Positions 49,491 through 62,113 are shown, numbered from the stretch's first letter. The stretch: 64,000 nucleotides of DNA from an uncultured Clostridia bacterium (GCA_947062475.1 CAMSQA010000002.1:48509-112508), one strand, 5' to 3'. Numbers and translations are program-made. Notes: generated by a model from the letters alone, not told the origin.

Positions 49491-49764
49491 AAAAACCTCG
49501 CTAATGATAGTATATGTTTTATATGATAAATTATTTAATGAATAATTATGCAATTATGCGAATAAATATTAAAAATTAAATTTGATAAAAATAAAAATTT
49601 TCGACAAAATCTGCAGAAAACTGAAAAAAAAGAATTGTTTAAAAAAGAAAAGTATGATATAATTATTATGAAATTTGAAAAAAAATAAGAAAGCAGTGCT
49701 TTGATTTAACAACAATAATAAGTGAAGAGAGAAGTGCTACTTGATTTTTATGTTTAGGAGAATT

Positions 49765-51720
49765 ATGGAAGAGAAGGATTATAATGCGAAAGATATAGTT
49801 GTGCTTGAAGGTCTTGATGCGGTAAGACTTAGACCAGGTATGTATATCGGCACAACTGGCAGCAAGGGTATGCATCATCTTTTATGGGAAATTGTTGACA
49901 ATGCGATTGACGAAATTTCAAACGGGCATGGAGACACAATCAAAATCACCTTAAACAGCGATGGTTCGGCAACTGTTGAGGACAATGGTCGTGGAATACC
50001 TGTTGACATGCATCCAACACTTCACAAATCTGGTGTTGAAGTTGTCTATACAACTTTGCATGCGGGCGGAAAGTTTAACAATGACAATTACAAGTTTTCT
50101 GGTGGTCTGCATGGTGTGGGTGCGTCAGTCACAAATGCTCTTTCAAAGTGGTGTAATGTCACAGTTTATAAAGATGGTAAAGAATACTTTATAGGATTTC
50201 ATTCTTATGAAGATGACAAGGGAAAGATTCACAGCGGAATTGCCAAAGAACCTCTTAAAATGATTGGCAAAACAAAAAAGAGCGGAACAATGGTGACTTT
50301 TCTGCCAGATAGTGCAATGTTTGGAAATTTGAAATTTAATTTTGACACCATTTGCACACGTGCAAGAGAGCTTGCATTTTTAAATAAAGGTCTTAAAATT
50401 CAACTTGTTGACCTGATTGAAAACAGAGAAGAAAGTTATCATTATGAAGGCGGAATTGCTGACTTTGCAGAATATTTGGTGGAGGGAAAAAGCAAACTTT
50501 TTTCAAAGCCTATTTATTTTCATGCAGAAGAGAAGAATTTTGACCTTGAAGTGGCTTTCATTTATACAGACAGCTATACAGACAACTCCTTCTCTTTTGT
50601 AAATAATATTCCGACTGTTGAAGGCGGAACTCATGAAACTGGTTTTAAATCTGCTTACACAAAAGTAATGAATGACTTTGCAAGGACAAACAACTTCCTC
50701 AAAGAAAAAGAAAACAACTTTTTGGGCGAGGATTTCAGAGAAGGCTTGACGGTAGTATTAAGCATAAAGATGACAAATGTTCAGTTTGAAGGACAGACAA
50801 AAACCAAGCTTGGCAATCCTGAAGCAAAGACTCTTGTAGAAAGTTTGACGACTAGAGAACTTTCACGCATATTCAGCGAGAAAAAACAGATTTCTATTGG
50901 TGAAATCATAATAGGCAAAGCAAAGGGTGCTGCAAAAGTGAGAGAGAGTGCAAAAAAGGCAAAAGAACTTGCAAGAGCGAAAAACAATGCAGAAAACTTT
51001 AATCTTGTTGGTAAACTTGCTGCTGCCTCCTCAAAAAAGAGCGAACAATGTGAATTATTTATAGTGGAAGGGGACTCTGCGGGTGGAACTGCCAAGCAGG
51101 GAAGAGATAGACGTTTTCAGGCAATCTTGCCTCTTCGTGGAAAACCTTTGAATGCTGAAAAGAAGAGGATTGACCAGGTTCTTGCAAATGAAGAAATAAG
51201 GACTATTATCTCTGCCCTTAATGCTGGAATTGGTGATGATATGGATTTAAGTTCGCTTAGATACAACAAGGTCATAATCCTAAGCGATGCCGATCAAGAT
51301 GGTGCTCATATCAGAGCAATTCTTTTGACCTTCTTTTATCGTTATATGCGTTCTCTTATCAATGATGGTCATGTCTATATTGGGCTTCCTCCACTTTATA
51401 AAATTTATAAAAAAGATTATACCGAATATGTTTATTCTGATCTAGAACTTCCTGAGGCAATCGCCAGAGCAGGTCGCAACTATGGACTTCAAAGATACAA
51501 AGGTCTTGGTGAAATGAATGCCGAACAGCTTTGGGATACCACTCTTGATCCTGAAAAACGAAATCTCATTCAGGTGACAATTGATGATGCTGCTGAGGCG
51601 GAAAAAATGGTTACAACACTTATGGGTGATGATATTGAGGCAAGAAAAAAATATATCAACAAACATGCAAATTTTGATAGAGAGGATGAATTTTTTAAAA
51701 ACTATAAAAAAATGCAATAA
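49765..51720 (+). CDS. gyrB: Type IIA topoisomerase subunit B (GyrB)
   Basis: A 651-aa GyrB/ParE: GHKL ATPase with VDNAIDE, DNGRGIP, GGLHGVGASVTNALS; TOPRIM with EGDSAGG and SDADQDGAHIR. DGAHIR favours GyrB, while GLPPLYK is more ParE-like. It supercoils or decatenates DNA with the next gene product. ATG 49765 is preferred for its AGGAG site; the frame opens at TTG 49741. No recF or dnaA lies nearby, unlike typical gyrB loci. Confidence 0.92.
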   Translation: MEEKDYNAKDIVVLEGLDAVRLRPGMYIGTTGSKGMHHLLWEIVDNAIDEISNGHGDTIKITLNSDGSATVEDNGRGIPVDMHPTLHKSGVEVVYTTLHAGGKFNNDNYKFSGGLHGVGASVTNALSKWCNVTVYKDGKEYFIGFHSYEDDKGKIHSGIAKEPLKMIGKTKKSGTMVTFLPDSAMFGNLKFNFDTICTRARELAFLNKGLKIQLVDLIENREESYHYEGGIADFAEYLVEGKSKLFSKPIYFHAEEKNFDLEVAFIYTDSYTDNSFSFVNNIPTVEGGTHETGFKSAYTKVMNDFARTNNFLKEKENNFLGEDFREGLTVVLSIKMTNVQFEGQTKTKLGNPEAKTLVESLTTRELSRIFSEKKQISIGEIIIGKAKGAAKVRESAKKAKELARAKNNAENFNLVGKLAAASSKKSEQCELFIVEGDSAGGTAKQGRDRRFQAILPLRGKPLNAEKKRIDQVLANEEIRTIISALNAGIGDDMDLSSLRYNKVIILSDADQDGAHIRAILLTFFYRYMRSLINDGHVYIGLPPLYKIYKKDYTEYVYSDLELPEAIARAGRNYGLQRYKGLGEMNAEQLWDTTLDPEKRNLIQVTIDDAAEAEKMVTTLMGDDIEARKKYINKHANFDREDEFFKNYKKMQ

Positions 51721-51756
51721 AAAATCTTTATTTTAAACATAATTTTAGGAGCAAAA

Positions 51757-54249
51757 ATGCAAAACGAAGAAAATTTTGAACAAGCAAGAATGGATATCGA
51801 ACCTGAGAAGGATGAGAATGAAACCGAGAAAAACATTTCTTCCTATGGCAAAAATGATGGTGACGGAATAATATACAAAAATATGAGCGATGTCATTCAT
51901 GAATCAATGATACCTTACACCGAACATGTCGTCATGGACAGAGCTTTGCCTCGAGTTGAAGATGGTCTTAAACCTGTTCAAAGAAGAATCCTTTATGCAA
52001 TGATGGAACTTGGCGTCACACCAGATAAGCCTTACAGAAAATCTGCAAGAATTGTGGGTGACTGTCTTGGTAAATATCATCCTCATGGCGACTCTTCTGT
52101 CTATGATGCTATGTGTCGTATGGCACAAGAATGGGTTTTAAGAGCACCTCTTGTTGACGGTCATGGAAACTTTGGCTCTGTTGATGGTGACAGTCCTGCG
52201 GCCATGCGTTATACAGAGGCAAAACTCACGCCTCTTGCAATGGAGATTATGCGTGACCTTGAAAAGGATACTGTCAGATGGAGCTTAAACTTTGATGATT
52301 CGCTCAAAGAACCTGACATGCTTCCAGGAAGATTTCCAAATCTGCTTATAAATGGTGCTTATGGTATTGCGGTTGGTGTTGCAACAAACATCCCTCCTCA
52401 CAATGTTGGGGAGACAATTGATGGCGTTGTTGCATATATCAACAATCCAAATATAAAGATTGAAGAGATGATGAAGATCATCAAAGCCCCTGACTTTCCT
52501 TCAGGCGGTATAATAATCTCGCCTGAAGGCGGGCTTGAGCAGGCATATAAGACGGGAAAAGGAAAAATTCTTATTCGTGCCAAAGTGGGAATTGAAAAAA
52601 ATGGAGATAAAAGCTCGCTTATTATCACCGAAATACCTTATCAAGTCAATAAAGCACAGCTTCTTCAAAAGATTGCAGAACTTAAAGAAAATAATAAAGA
52701 AAAACTTTCTGCTATCACTGAAATCAGAGATGAATCGGATAGAAATGGAATGAGAGGCGTAATAAGACTTAAAAAGGATGCAGATCCTCAAAAAATTCTT
52801 GAATATCTTTTTAAGTCAACCAATTTGCAGATTTCGTATGGCATAAATATGGTGGCGATAGCTGATGGTAAACCAAAACTTTTAAGTTTGCTTGAAATTA
52901 TTTCTTATTATGCCCAATATCAAAGAGAGATCATTGTTCGCAGAACAAAATATGACCTTAATGTGGCAAAAGAACGTGCCCACATCGTTGAGGGGCTTTT
53001 GATTGCAATCAAAAATATAGATGAAGTGATTAAAATCATTAAAAAATCAGCAACTACCTCAGAAGCTAAACAGAGACTGCGTGACAAATTTAATCTTTCA
53101 GAAAAACAGGCTCAAGCAATTCTCGATATGCGTCTTGCAAGACTTGTCCATCTTGAAGTGAATAAACTGGAAGAAGAACTTAAAGAACTTAAAGCAAAAA
53201 TTCGCGAGCTTGAAGCTATTTTGGCGTCTAAAAAACTTCAGTTTGAAATTGTCAAAAAAGAACTTCTTGATATTAAGAGAAAATACAACTCTGCACGAAA
53301 AACCACTATTTTATCAAGCAGTGCAATCAAAATTGAGAAAATCAAAGATGAAGAAGAAATTGATACTAAAAATTATATATTTGCAATCTCTGCAGAAGGC
53401 AGTGTGAAAAAGGTAAGCACCAAAAATTATGCTATGTCACAAAAGACAATAGGCGAAAATACAGTCATAAGTGACCTTCCAGTGCAGGTTGATTCCTTCT
53501 CTGCAAATGATACTTTATTGATCTTTACTTCGCTTGGCAATGTCATAAAAAGAAAGGGTAGTGAAATTAAGGAATGCAAGTGGAGAGATAAGGGTAATTC
53601 ACTTCTTTCAATTGACAATAATGTTTCGCTAAATGAGCATCCTGTAGCAATCATGAAAGCAGAGGATGCTGGTGAAATTTTGTTTATGACAAAACAAGGA
53701 ATGGTGAAGAAGAGTGAGGCAAAAGAGCTTGTCGTTTCAAAACCATTCTATCAAGTTTGCAAACTTAGCGAAGAGGATGAAGTTTTGTCGGTTGAGTTTG
53801 ACAAGAAAGATAAGACAATTTTGATGCTTACACGAAATGGAATGTCACTCAACTTTGAAAAAACTGATATTCCAACGCAAGGTCGAATTTCTGGTGGAGT
53901 GAAGGGAATGAATCTCGACGAAAATGATATTGTGATTTTTGCTTCTCAAGTAGATTTCTCTCATGTAGTGGTGGCGACAGAGAATGGCTATCTCAAGAAA
54001 ATGCAAGTTTCTCAATTCCCAGTTTCGGTAAGATATCGAAAGGGGCTTAAATATATAAGTTTTGCTAAAAATGCAAAAGCAGTTGTTTTTGCAACTTCTT
54101 GTCAAGGCAATATAACGCTTGCAGTCGATTTTGGCTTAAAGATACTTCCTCTTGAAACAAAGAAATTGCCAAATAGTGAGAGGACTGCATCAGGGAATGA
54201 AATAATAAAGAAAAATTTCTTGTCAATAAATAAATTGCTTGAAAGTTGA
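51757..54249 (+). CDS. gyrA: Type IIA topoisomerase subunit A (GyrA-like, no clear GyrA-box)
   Basis: An 830-aa breakage-reunion subunit: winged helix with [15 protein letters not shown] (quinolone region), catalytic Tyr in [10 protein letters not shown], coiled coil [12 protein letters not shown], and a six-bladed C-terminal domain. N-terminal 40 residues are acidic and extra. The core reads like GyrA ([13 protein letters not shown]), but the first blade shows SQKTIGEN where the GyrA-box QRRGGKG should be. It is 36 nt after gyrB. It could be a gyrase with altered wrapping or a topoisomerase IV. Confidence 0.88.
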   Translation: MQNEENFEQARMDIEPEKDENETEKNISSYGKNDGDGIIYKNMSDVIHESMIPYTEHVVMDRALPRVEDGLKPVQRRILYAMMELGVTPDKPYRKSARIVGDCLGKYHPHGDSSVYDAMCRMAQEWVLRAPLVDGHGNFGSVDGDSPAAMRYTEAKLTPLAMEIMRDLEKDTVRWSLNFDDSLKEPDMLPGRFPNLLINGAYGIAVGVATNIPPHNVGETIDGVVAYINNPNIKIEEMMKIIKAPDFPSGGIIISPEGGLEQAYKTGKGKILIRAKVGIEKNGDKSSLIITEIPYQVNKAQLLQKIAELKENNKEKLSAITEIRDESDRNGMRGVIRLKKDADPQKILEYLFKSTNLQISYGINMVAIADGKPKLLSLLEIISYYAQYQREIIVRRTKYDLNVAKERAHIVEGLLIAIKNIDEVIKIIKKSATTSEAKQRLRDKFNLSEKQAQAILDMRLARLVHLEVNKLEEELKELKAKIRELEAILASKKLQFEIVKKELLDIKRKYNSARKTTILSSSAIKIEKIKDEEEIDTKNYIFAISAEGSVKKVSTKNYAMSQKTIGENTVISDLPVQVDSFSANDTLLIFTSLGNVIKRKGSEIKECKWRDKGNSLLSIDNNVSLNEHPVAIMKAEDAGEILFMTKQGMVKKSEAKELVVSKPFYQVCKLSEEDEVLSVEFDKKDKTILMLTRNGMSLNFEKTDIPTQGRISGGVKGMNLDENDIVIFASQVDFSHVVVATENGYLKKMQVSQFPVSVRYRKGLKYISFAKNAKAVVFATSCQGNITLAVDFGLKILPLETKKLPNSERTASGNEIIKKNFLSINKLLES

Positions 54250-54278
54250 AAAAAATAATTAAAACAAATAAAAAATAA

Positions 54279-54318
54279 AAAAACTCCTGTCGAAAAAAGG
54301 AGTTTTTATTTTTTTTTC
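54279..54318 (+). terminator. Terminator of gyrBA
   Basis: AAAAACTCCT/AGGAGTTTTT (54279-54288, 54298-54307) and a T-run. Confidence 0.85.
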
Positions 54319-54368
54319 TTTACAAATTTAAATTTTTTTGTTATTATTGTTATGCTAATGGAGTATTT

Positions 54369-55625
54369 ATGGACAAGAATAAGGTGGTTCTTCTTATTCC
54401 TTCTTTAAATCCAGATGATAAATTGATAAAACTCATTGAGGAACTGAAGAAGGAAGAATTTAATAATATTGTTGTAGTCAACGATGGAAGCAAACAGGAA
54501 TGTTTGCATTATTTTGATCTTATAAAAAATGAATACAATTGTCATGTTTTCACTCATTTTAAAAATTTGGGAAAGGGTAGAGCTCTTAAAAATGCTTTTA
54601 ATTATATTCTTACAAATTTTCAAGACTTTAAAACTGTGATCACACTTGATAGTGATGGACAACATAAGGTTGAAGATGTGATTAAGCTTGCCCAGCAGTT
54701 TGAAAATGTTGAGGATAAAACTTTGGGACTTGGTTGCCGCAAGTTTGGCAAGAAGGATGTCCCTTTCAGAAGCAAGTTTGGAAATATTTTTACAAGAATG
54801 CTTTTAAAAGTGCTTTGTGGCATAAGTGTTTCTGATACACAGACAGGTTTGCGAGCATTTACAAAAGAGACCATGAAAGAATTTATGAATGTTTCTGGCG
54901 AGCGTTTTGAATATGAAATGAATATGATACTCGCAACAAAAAATAAGGATATAAAGATTGTAGAGTGTCCTATTCAAACTATCTATATTGAAGAGAATAA
55001 ATCTTCTCACTTCAATCCAATCAAAGATTCCTTCAAAATCATTTCAAGATTGTTTGCTGTATTTTTCAAATATACCATTGCATCTATACTTTCCTTTTTG
55101 ATTGATATAGGTTTCTTTGCTCTTTTTGTAGCATTGACAAAAAGCTGGGTAAGTGCAAGTTTATACATAATTTTAAGCACAATCTTTGCAAGAGTTATAT
55201 CATCTGTGTTCAACTTCCTTGTCAATAAAAATACGGTATTTAAACAGAAAGAAAAAAGTCCAAAGTTTTTTATTATGTATTTTTCACTGGTCATCATAAA
55301 CATGGTTTTATCAGCTGTCCTTGTTGATGTTTTTGTGAAATATTGTGCTTTCCAAGAAATTTGGGCGAAAGTGCTTGTTGATGGGACTTTGTTTATATTG
55401 AGTTTTGTTTTGCAAAGAGATATCATTTTCCGCTCTTCAAAAAAGAAGGCAAAAGCGCAAAACAAAGGTGAAACAGTGGAAAAAACCGATAGCGTAAATG
55501 AAAATGAAGAAATTATAACTGATTCTGCAAGTGAAAGTGTGACTTTATCTTCTCAAAAAGTTGAAATAAATCAAGAAAGTGATAAAAATAATATCGAAAA
55601 TAAGCCAACAGAGGTTGATTCATGA
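54369..55625 (+). CDS. Glycosyltransferase family 2 fused to a GtrA-like membrane domain
   Basis: A 418-aa protein. Residues ~5-230 are a DPM1-like GT2 (IVVVNDGSK, TLDSDGQH, TGLRAF). Residues ~230-375 have four membrane segments of the GtrA/flippase type (SFLIDIGFFALFVAL, NFLVNKNTVF). A charged Glu/Ser-rich tail follows. Such fusions make and flip polyprenyl-phosphate sugars. GGAG precedes the ATG. Its last bases overlap the next gene (ATGA). Confidence 0.88.
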   Translation: MDKNKVVLLIPSLNPDDKLIKLIEELKKEEFNNIVVVNDGSKQECLHYFDLIKNEYNCHVFTHFKNLGKGRALKNAFNYILTNFQDFKTVITLDSDGQHKVEDVIKLAQQFENVEDKTLGLGCRKFGKKDVPFRSKFGNIFTRMLLKVLCGISVSDTQTGLRAFTKETMKEFMNVSGERFEYEMNMILATKNKDIKIVECPIQTIYIEENKSSHFNPIKDSFKIISRLFAVFFKYTIASILSFLIDIGFFALFVALTKSWVSASLYIILSTIFARVISSVFNFLVNKNTVFKQKEKSPKFFIMYFSLVIINMVLSAVLVDVFVKYCAFQEIWAKVLVDGTLFILSFVLQRDIIFRSSKKKAKAQNKGETVEKTDSVNENEEIITDSASESVTLSSQKVEINQESDKNNIENKPTEVDS

Positions 55626-57523
55626 GTTATTTCATAGCCCTCTTTCTTATTTTTGCATTGACTTTTTCATTATGTTTTATATTTAAACGTAAGTTTGAAA
55701 TTATGTTTGCTCTTGCATCTTTTGGTCTGATATTATTCCTTTATTTGTTTGGTTTATGTGGAATTTTATTGGTTGGAAGTTGGCTTGCTTTTGCACTGAT
55801 AACTGTTTTGTTTTTATCAGTTTTATCAGCTGTTGTTTTCACAAAAGACAGATTTATTTTAAAATTATTTTTCACCAAAATTTCAATAATTTTTATAGGT
55901 TTTTCAGTTTTACAATTTCCAGTTTTATATTTTTCTCGACCTTATATATTTGATGAACTTTCACACTGGGCAATTGTGGTGAAAAACATGTTTTATTTCA
56001 ACGATTTTGGATGTGGTGAATTTTCAACAGATATGTTTAAGGGCTATCCAAGAGCAACAAGTTTGTTTTTGTATTTCTTTGAATTTTTTGGTGTTGCCTT
56101 TCATGAGGGGACATTATATATGGCAACAAATTTATTGCAAATGGGAATGATGTTGCCAATCTTTTCAATTTTTAAAAGAAAGACAAATAAAAATTCATTT
56201 ATGCTTTGTATTTTAGCTGTCTTTTTAGCTCCTGCAATATTTTATCCATCGTTTTATCAAAGTCTTTATGTTGACCAATTCTTGGGAATAATATTTGCAT
56301 ATTGTTTATTTGTTTACTTTAAAGATAAACAGCTAAGTCTTTTTAATATAGTCAATATTTCACTTGCATTTGCAGTAATGATTTTATCCAAAAATATTGG
56401 TATAGCTTTGGCACTTTTCGTAGTTTTAATTATTGCTGTAGATTTGATTGTTTGCAAGAGAGATACACTAAAAGATTTTTTCAAAAAGAAATGGAGAATA
56501 TGCTATCTTTTAATTCCTGTCGTTGCAATCGTATTTGCAAAGTTTTCTTGGTCAATGTATCTTGATGCAAATGTTCAACAACAGGTTTGGGATACAAAAG
56601 AATTTTCAATTGGCGCATTTTTTAAATATATGTTTACTCCTAATTCCTTTCAATCGCAGGTAAACAAAAATTTTGGATTAAAAATTGTTGATATCACTAT
56701 GATTACGAGGAGTGGATTATTTATTAGTTGGGCACCAATACTGACATTTGCTATGATAGGCGTGCTTCTTTATTTGCTCTATAGAAAATCACAAAATAAA
56801 AAGGAGATAATCTCCCTTTCAATCACTTTGGCACTTACAATTGCAATTTATCTATATGGGCTTTTGGTAGCATACGTGTTTACCTTTAATGAATATGAAG
56901 CACTCAACAGTGCAAGTTTCCATAGATATTACAATACTCTTCCTTTGGGAATAATATTATTTATAATCTATCAAATTTTCAATGTCCATGTAAAAAATAA
57001 TGCAAAAGAAGAAAAAACCTATTTAAGAAATCGAAACTCATTGTTTTCTGGTCTTTCATTTTTTGTCATTGCATTAGTGGTGGCGATGCCGATCTTTTCA
57101 CATTTTACAAATCAATTTATGGAAGAATATGACAGATATTCAGCTTTCTGTCAAACACTTGATTACAAAACAGATAGTGTGTATTATGTTCATTCTAAAA
57201 ATGATCTTCAGACTATGAAGAGGGCAAGGTATTGTTCAACTCCAGTTGATTCTTGTGGTCTGAAAAATGGAGGCTCATTTGGTAATGGAACAATGGATCT
57301 ACCAGAAGAATGGGGAGACCCTTTCCTTGAAACAACTACTTATGAAAAACTGAAACAAAAGCTTAGCGAAGAATACAACTATTTGTATTTGCATCATATT
57401 GATGAAAGTTTCATTCAAAAATTTGGTGGCTTGTTTCAAAGTGTTGAAGATATAAAACAAGATAGATTTTATAAAACAGAACTAGTCGAAGGAAGGCTTG
57501 TAATCACTCTTTTAGATTATTAA
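55622..57523 (+). CDS. GT-C-type polytopic glycosyltransferase
   Basis: A 633-aa membrane protein with about twelve hydrophobic segments. In the first large outer loop it has FDELSHWAIVVKN (around residue 115), a DE motif like that of GT-C enzymes which use polyprenyl-linked sugars. The C-terminal ~120 residues are soluble. It is co-translated with the GT2-GtrA protein, so the first likely makes the lipid-linked donor that this one uses on an outer-surface polymer. The exact sugar is unknown. Confidence 0.75.
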   Translation: MSYFIALFLIFALTFSLCFIFKRKFEIMFALASFGLILFLYLFGLCGILLVGSWLAFALITVLFLSVLSAVVFTKDRFILKLFFTKISIIFIGFSVLQFPVLYFSRPYIFDELSHWAIVVKNMFYFNDFGCGEFSTDMFKGYPRATSLFLYFFEFFGVAFHEGTLYMATNLLQMGMMLPIFSIFKRKTNKNSFMLCILAVFLAPAIFYPSFYQSLYVDQFLGIIFAYCLFVYFKDKQLSLFNIVNISLAFAVMILSKNIGIALALFVVLIIAVDLIVCKRDTLKDFFKKKWRICYLLIPVVAIVFAKFSWSMYLDANVQQQVWDTKEFSIGAFFKYMFTPNSFQSQVNKNFGLKIVDITMITRSGLFISWAPILTFAMIGVLLYLLYRKSQNKKEIISLSITLALTIAIYLYGLLVAYVFTFNEYEALNSASFHRYYNTLPLGIILFIIYQIFNVHVKNNAKEEKTYLRNRNSLFSGLSFFVIALVVAMPIFSHFTNQFMEEYDRYSAFCQTLDYKTDSVYYVHSKNDLQTMKRARYCSTPVDSCGLKNGGSFGNGTMDLPEEWGDPFLETTTYEKLKQKLSEEYNYLYLHHIDESFIQKFGGLFQSVEDIKQDRFYKTELVEGRLVITLLDY

Positions 57524-57539
57524 AATTATATAAGAAATT

Positions 57540-57575
57540 TCTCCGTTGAAATAAACATTTCAACGGAGATTTTTT
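57540..57575 (+). terminator. Terminator of the glycosyltransferase pair
   Basis: Perfect 13-bp stem TCTCCGTTGAAAT/ATTTCAACGGAGA with AAAC loop, then T-run. Confidence 0.88.
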
Positions 57576-57736
57576 GTTTTAAAAGTTATGATTTTTAGTT
57601 CTTTTTTTGCAATTTTTTAAATATATTTATAGCAAATAAGAAAATCTTGCTTTTTCAACAAAATTCGACAAAAAACCAACCTTTTTCTTATTTGCAAAAT
57701 TAAATCTATATTCTATTATTAAAAGCGAGGTTTGTA

Positions 57737-58501
57737 ATGCCATTTTGTGTTATCAAATCAAAAACAATCAAAATTTTTTTAGCCATGATAGTTGTTGTGG
57801 TATTGCTGGCAATATCTTTTGAGGGTGGTGCTTGTGCAACTGTATGGTTTGGCAATTCAAGTCGAAAAGTCCCTGTCTATAAGGTGGATACCACAGATAA
57901 ACAAGTTGCAATTTCTTTTGATGCGGCATGGGGTGCAGACAAAACACAGGAAATCATCGATGTGCTTAATGAGTATGATGTGACTGCAACCTTCTTTCTT
58001 GTTGGTTTTTGGGTGGATAAATATCCTGAAATGGTCAAGGCGATTGATGAAGCGGGACTTGAAATTGGCACGCACTCAAACACCCATCCTGATATGGCAA
58101 AATTAAGCAAAGACAGTGTGAGAAGCGAACTTGAAACTTCAATGTCCAAAATCACAAAAATCACAAACAAGAAAGTAGAAGTTTTCCGTCCTCCGTTTGG
58201 CTCTTACAACAATACTCTTCTTTCTGTATGTGAAGAGCTTGGTCTTATTGCTGTGCAATGGGATGTTGACAGTCTTGATTGGAAGGGATTGTCTGCTTCT
58301 GAGGTGACAGGAAGAGTGATGAAAAGAGCTGGAAATGGCTCAATAATTTTGATGCATAACAATGCTGACCATGTGGTTGATTCTGTAAGACTTACACTTG
58401 ATTATCTTACAAAGAATGGTTATAAAGTCACATCGGTCGGTGAATTGATTTACAAAGATAATTACACAATAGACGTAAACGGCGTGCAACACAAAAAGTG
58501 A
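57737..58501 (+). CDS. Polysaccharide deacetylase (PdaB-like, NodB domain)
   Basis: A 254-aa exported or membrane-anchored enzyme: hydrophobic N terminus (about 10-32), then NodB motifs SFDAAWGADKT (catalytic and metal Asp), HSNTHP (metal His), RPPFGSYN, and WDVDSLDWKG. The SFDAAWG form is characteristic of PdaB, a spore cortex deacetylase, but related enzymes act on ordinary peptidoglycan. Start ATG 57737 is preceded by AGCGAGG. Confidence 0.88.
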   Translation: MPFCVIKSKTIKIFLAMIVVVVLLAISFEGGACATVWFGNSSRKVPVYKVDTTDKQVAISFDAAWGADKTQEIIDVLNEYDVTATFFLVGFWVDKYPEMVKAIDEAGLEIGTHSNTHPDMAKLSKDSVRSELETSMSKITKITNKKVEVFRPPFGSYNNTLLSVCEELGLIAVQWDVDSLDWKGLSASEVTGRVMKRAGNGSIILMHNNADHVVDSVRLTLDYLTKNGYKVTSVGELIYKDNYTIDVNGVQHKK

Positions 58502-58546
58502 ATTTCGAGAAAAACTTTCGATATTAAAAGGAGCAACAAAAAGAAA

Positions 58547-59215
58547 ATGAACAATTTAACAACAGTAATCACACAAAACAACAGAGGAAAAATTAAAGGC
58601 ATTCTGCTTGAAAAGGCTGAGGTGCAATATAAAATAGAGGATGAAGGCTTTTATGAAGGAAAACTTGTAATAGAAAGGCTTTCAGACGCAAGCGATATTT
58701 TGCCTTTTACAATTTCTGAAAAGCTTGTCAAAGCTTATAATCTTTCACTGGAAGGTGGAGATAAAGTGTGTTTTGTTGGAGAACTTCGTTCATACAACAA
58801 AATGATAGATGGCAAAAGTCGATTGATATTGTCTTTCTTTGTAAAAGAGGTGCTTGAAAGCGAGAATGATGAGTGCATCAACGAACTTTCGCTTGTGGGA
58901 TTTATTTGCAAAGAACCAGTTTTTAGAACTACTCCTTTTAATAGACAAATTTGTGATGTCCTTCTTGCAGTCAATAGGGCAAGTTTCAACAAGTCAGACT
59001 ATATCCCTTGTATTTTGTGGGGAAGAAATGCCAAGTTTATCCAAAATCAAAAGATAGGCACTAAAGTCAGCCTATCTGGCAGAATCCAATCAAGACCATA
59101 CAAAAAAGAAGTCAAAGATGGTGTATTTGAGGAAAGAGTGGCTTATGAAGTTTCTTGCCAGAAGATAGAAATTCTTGAAAAGGAAAGTGGAGACAGCTCT
59201 GAAGGACTGGCATAG
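58547..59215 (+). CDS. Two-OB-fold SSB-like protein
   Basis: A 222-aa protein. The second half (about 110-205) matches single-strand-binding OB folds: LVGFICKEPVFRTTP, CDVLLAVNRA, IPCILWGRNAKF and SLSGRIQSRPY. The first ~105 residues form another, diverged OB (GDKVCFVGELRSYN, SRLILSFFVKEV). SSB in most bacteria has one OB and an acidic tip; here no DDDIPF tip is seen, so it may be a primosomal or accessory SSB. AAAGGAGC precedes the ATG. Confidence 0.75.
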   Translation: MNNLTTVITQNNRGKIKGILLEKAEVQYKIEDEGFYEGKLVIERLSDASDILPFTISEKLVKAYNLSLEGGDKVCFVGELRSYNKMIDGKSRLILSFFVKEVLESENDECINELSLVGFICKEPVFRTTPFNRQICDVLLAVNRASFNKSDYIPCILWGRNAKFIQNQKIGTKVSLSGRIQSRPYKKEVKDGVFEERVAYEVSCQKIEILEKESGDSSEGLA

Positions 59216-59250
59216 GTGAACTATAGTTTAAGTTGTTTTTAATCTGCTAA

Positions 59251-59280
59251 AAAAAACAATCAAACTTGATTGTTTTTTTA
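59251..59280. terminator. Bidirectional terminator
   Basis: ACAATCAA/TTGATTGT (with a short loop) between A- and T-runs, separating convergent genes. Confidence 0.8.
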
Positions 59281-59287
59281 TTGGGTA

Positions 59288-60049
59288 TCAATTGCTTTTG
59301 ATGTAATTTATAAAAGTATTTATGACTTCTAGATAGCGATATTTTAAATGTGAGGAATAAGTTTGAGCAGAGCTTATTCTTTCATCGCTTGCAAGGAGTT
59401 GTGAGATTTTTAATACTTTTTTTAGATATCCGCCGAGTTCTTTCATAGGGTTTGTGATAGCATTTGGATAAAGCGTTTCAAAATTTGCATAGGTAGTTGA
59501 AAGCATATTTACGGTGTTGTTTACTGAGAGCTTTGCTGAAATTTCACTTAAAACACCAGTATCAATGCTTACAGCAATATCATAAATTGAGGTGTAAAAG
59601 TTTTGTGCACATAAAAGTGCTTTTGTAACAACCTTCTTTTCTTCACTTGTAAAACTTCCCTTAATTGAATAGGCTGGAATTTTTATTGATAAGATTTCAC
59701 TGTCAATGTTTTGATTGAGTTTGATGCTGCTTTTGACAAGCTCGGCATCATTGCGATTTATATAAGCACTTGCGATGACATGATAATATTCATCCTTTTT
59801 CCAAATATAGCCGCCAGCTCCAATTTCTTGAAAATCTGATGCGATTGTTTTTGCCTCTTTTTCTACCTTTGATTTTGAAAGTGAAAGCATGTGAAGTTCT
59901 AGCTCTGAAATTGAAACTTCTTCACTTATTCCATTTGCTTTTAAAAGATAGATTGAAAGATAATTTGCAATGATGAGGCAGGCGACCAAAACAATGCTTA
60001 TCGCAATGATTATAAAAGTTTTTTTATTGTTTACAAAGATTTTTGTCAT
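59288..60049 (-). CDS. Membrane-anchored protein with SPOR-like segment
   Basis: A 253-aa protein: one N-terminal membrane segment (about 11-34), then a SPOR-like fold GAGGYIWKKDEYYHVIASAY with DAELVKSSI, and a helical C terminus. Similar layouts occur in sporulation- or division-associated wall proteins. No definite family is assigned. It is divergent from groES. Confidence 0.6.
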   Translation of the reverse strand: MTKIFVNNKKTFIIIAISIVLVACLIIANYLSIYLLKANGISEEVSISELELHMLSLSKSKVEKEAKTIASDFQEIGAGGYIWKKDEYYHVIASAYINRNDAELVKSSIKLNQNIDSEILSIKIPAYSIKGSFTSEEKKVVTKALLCAQNFYTSIYDIAVSIDTGVLSEISAKLSVNNTVNMLSTTYANFETLYPNAITNPMKELGGYLKKVLKISQLLASDERISSAQTYSSHLKYRYLEVINTFINYIKSN

Positions 60050-60139
60050 TGATGCTTGATTTTTCCTTTTAGACTATATTATGGTATTAGTGTATGACAA
60101 AAAGTTGCAATCTATGAGCCAAATTGCTCTCATTTTGTT

Positions 60140-60167
60140 TTGTTTAAAAAGAAAAAGGTTGTATACT
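60140..60167 (+). promoter_or_regulatory. groESL promoter without CIRCE
   Basis: TTGTTT (60140-60145), 16-nt spacer, TATACT (60162-60167). No CIRCE (TTAGCACTC-N9-GAGTGCTAA) or CtsR-type repeat is seen. Confidence 0.5.
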
Positions 60168-60203
60168 TATTGTATGAAATTGTAGAGGTGATAAGGAGGA
60201 TAC

Positions 60204-62113
<1,910 letters not shown>

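Noticed and set aside
60061-60203. CIRCE or CtsR operator before groES
   Set aside because: Neither TTAGCACTC/GAGTGCTAA nor tandem GGTCAAA is present.
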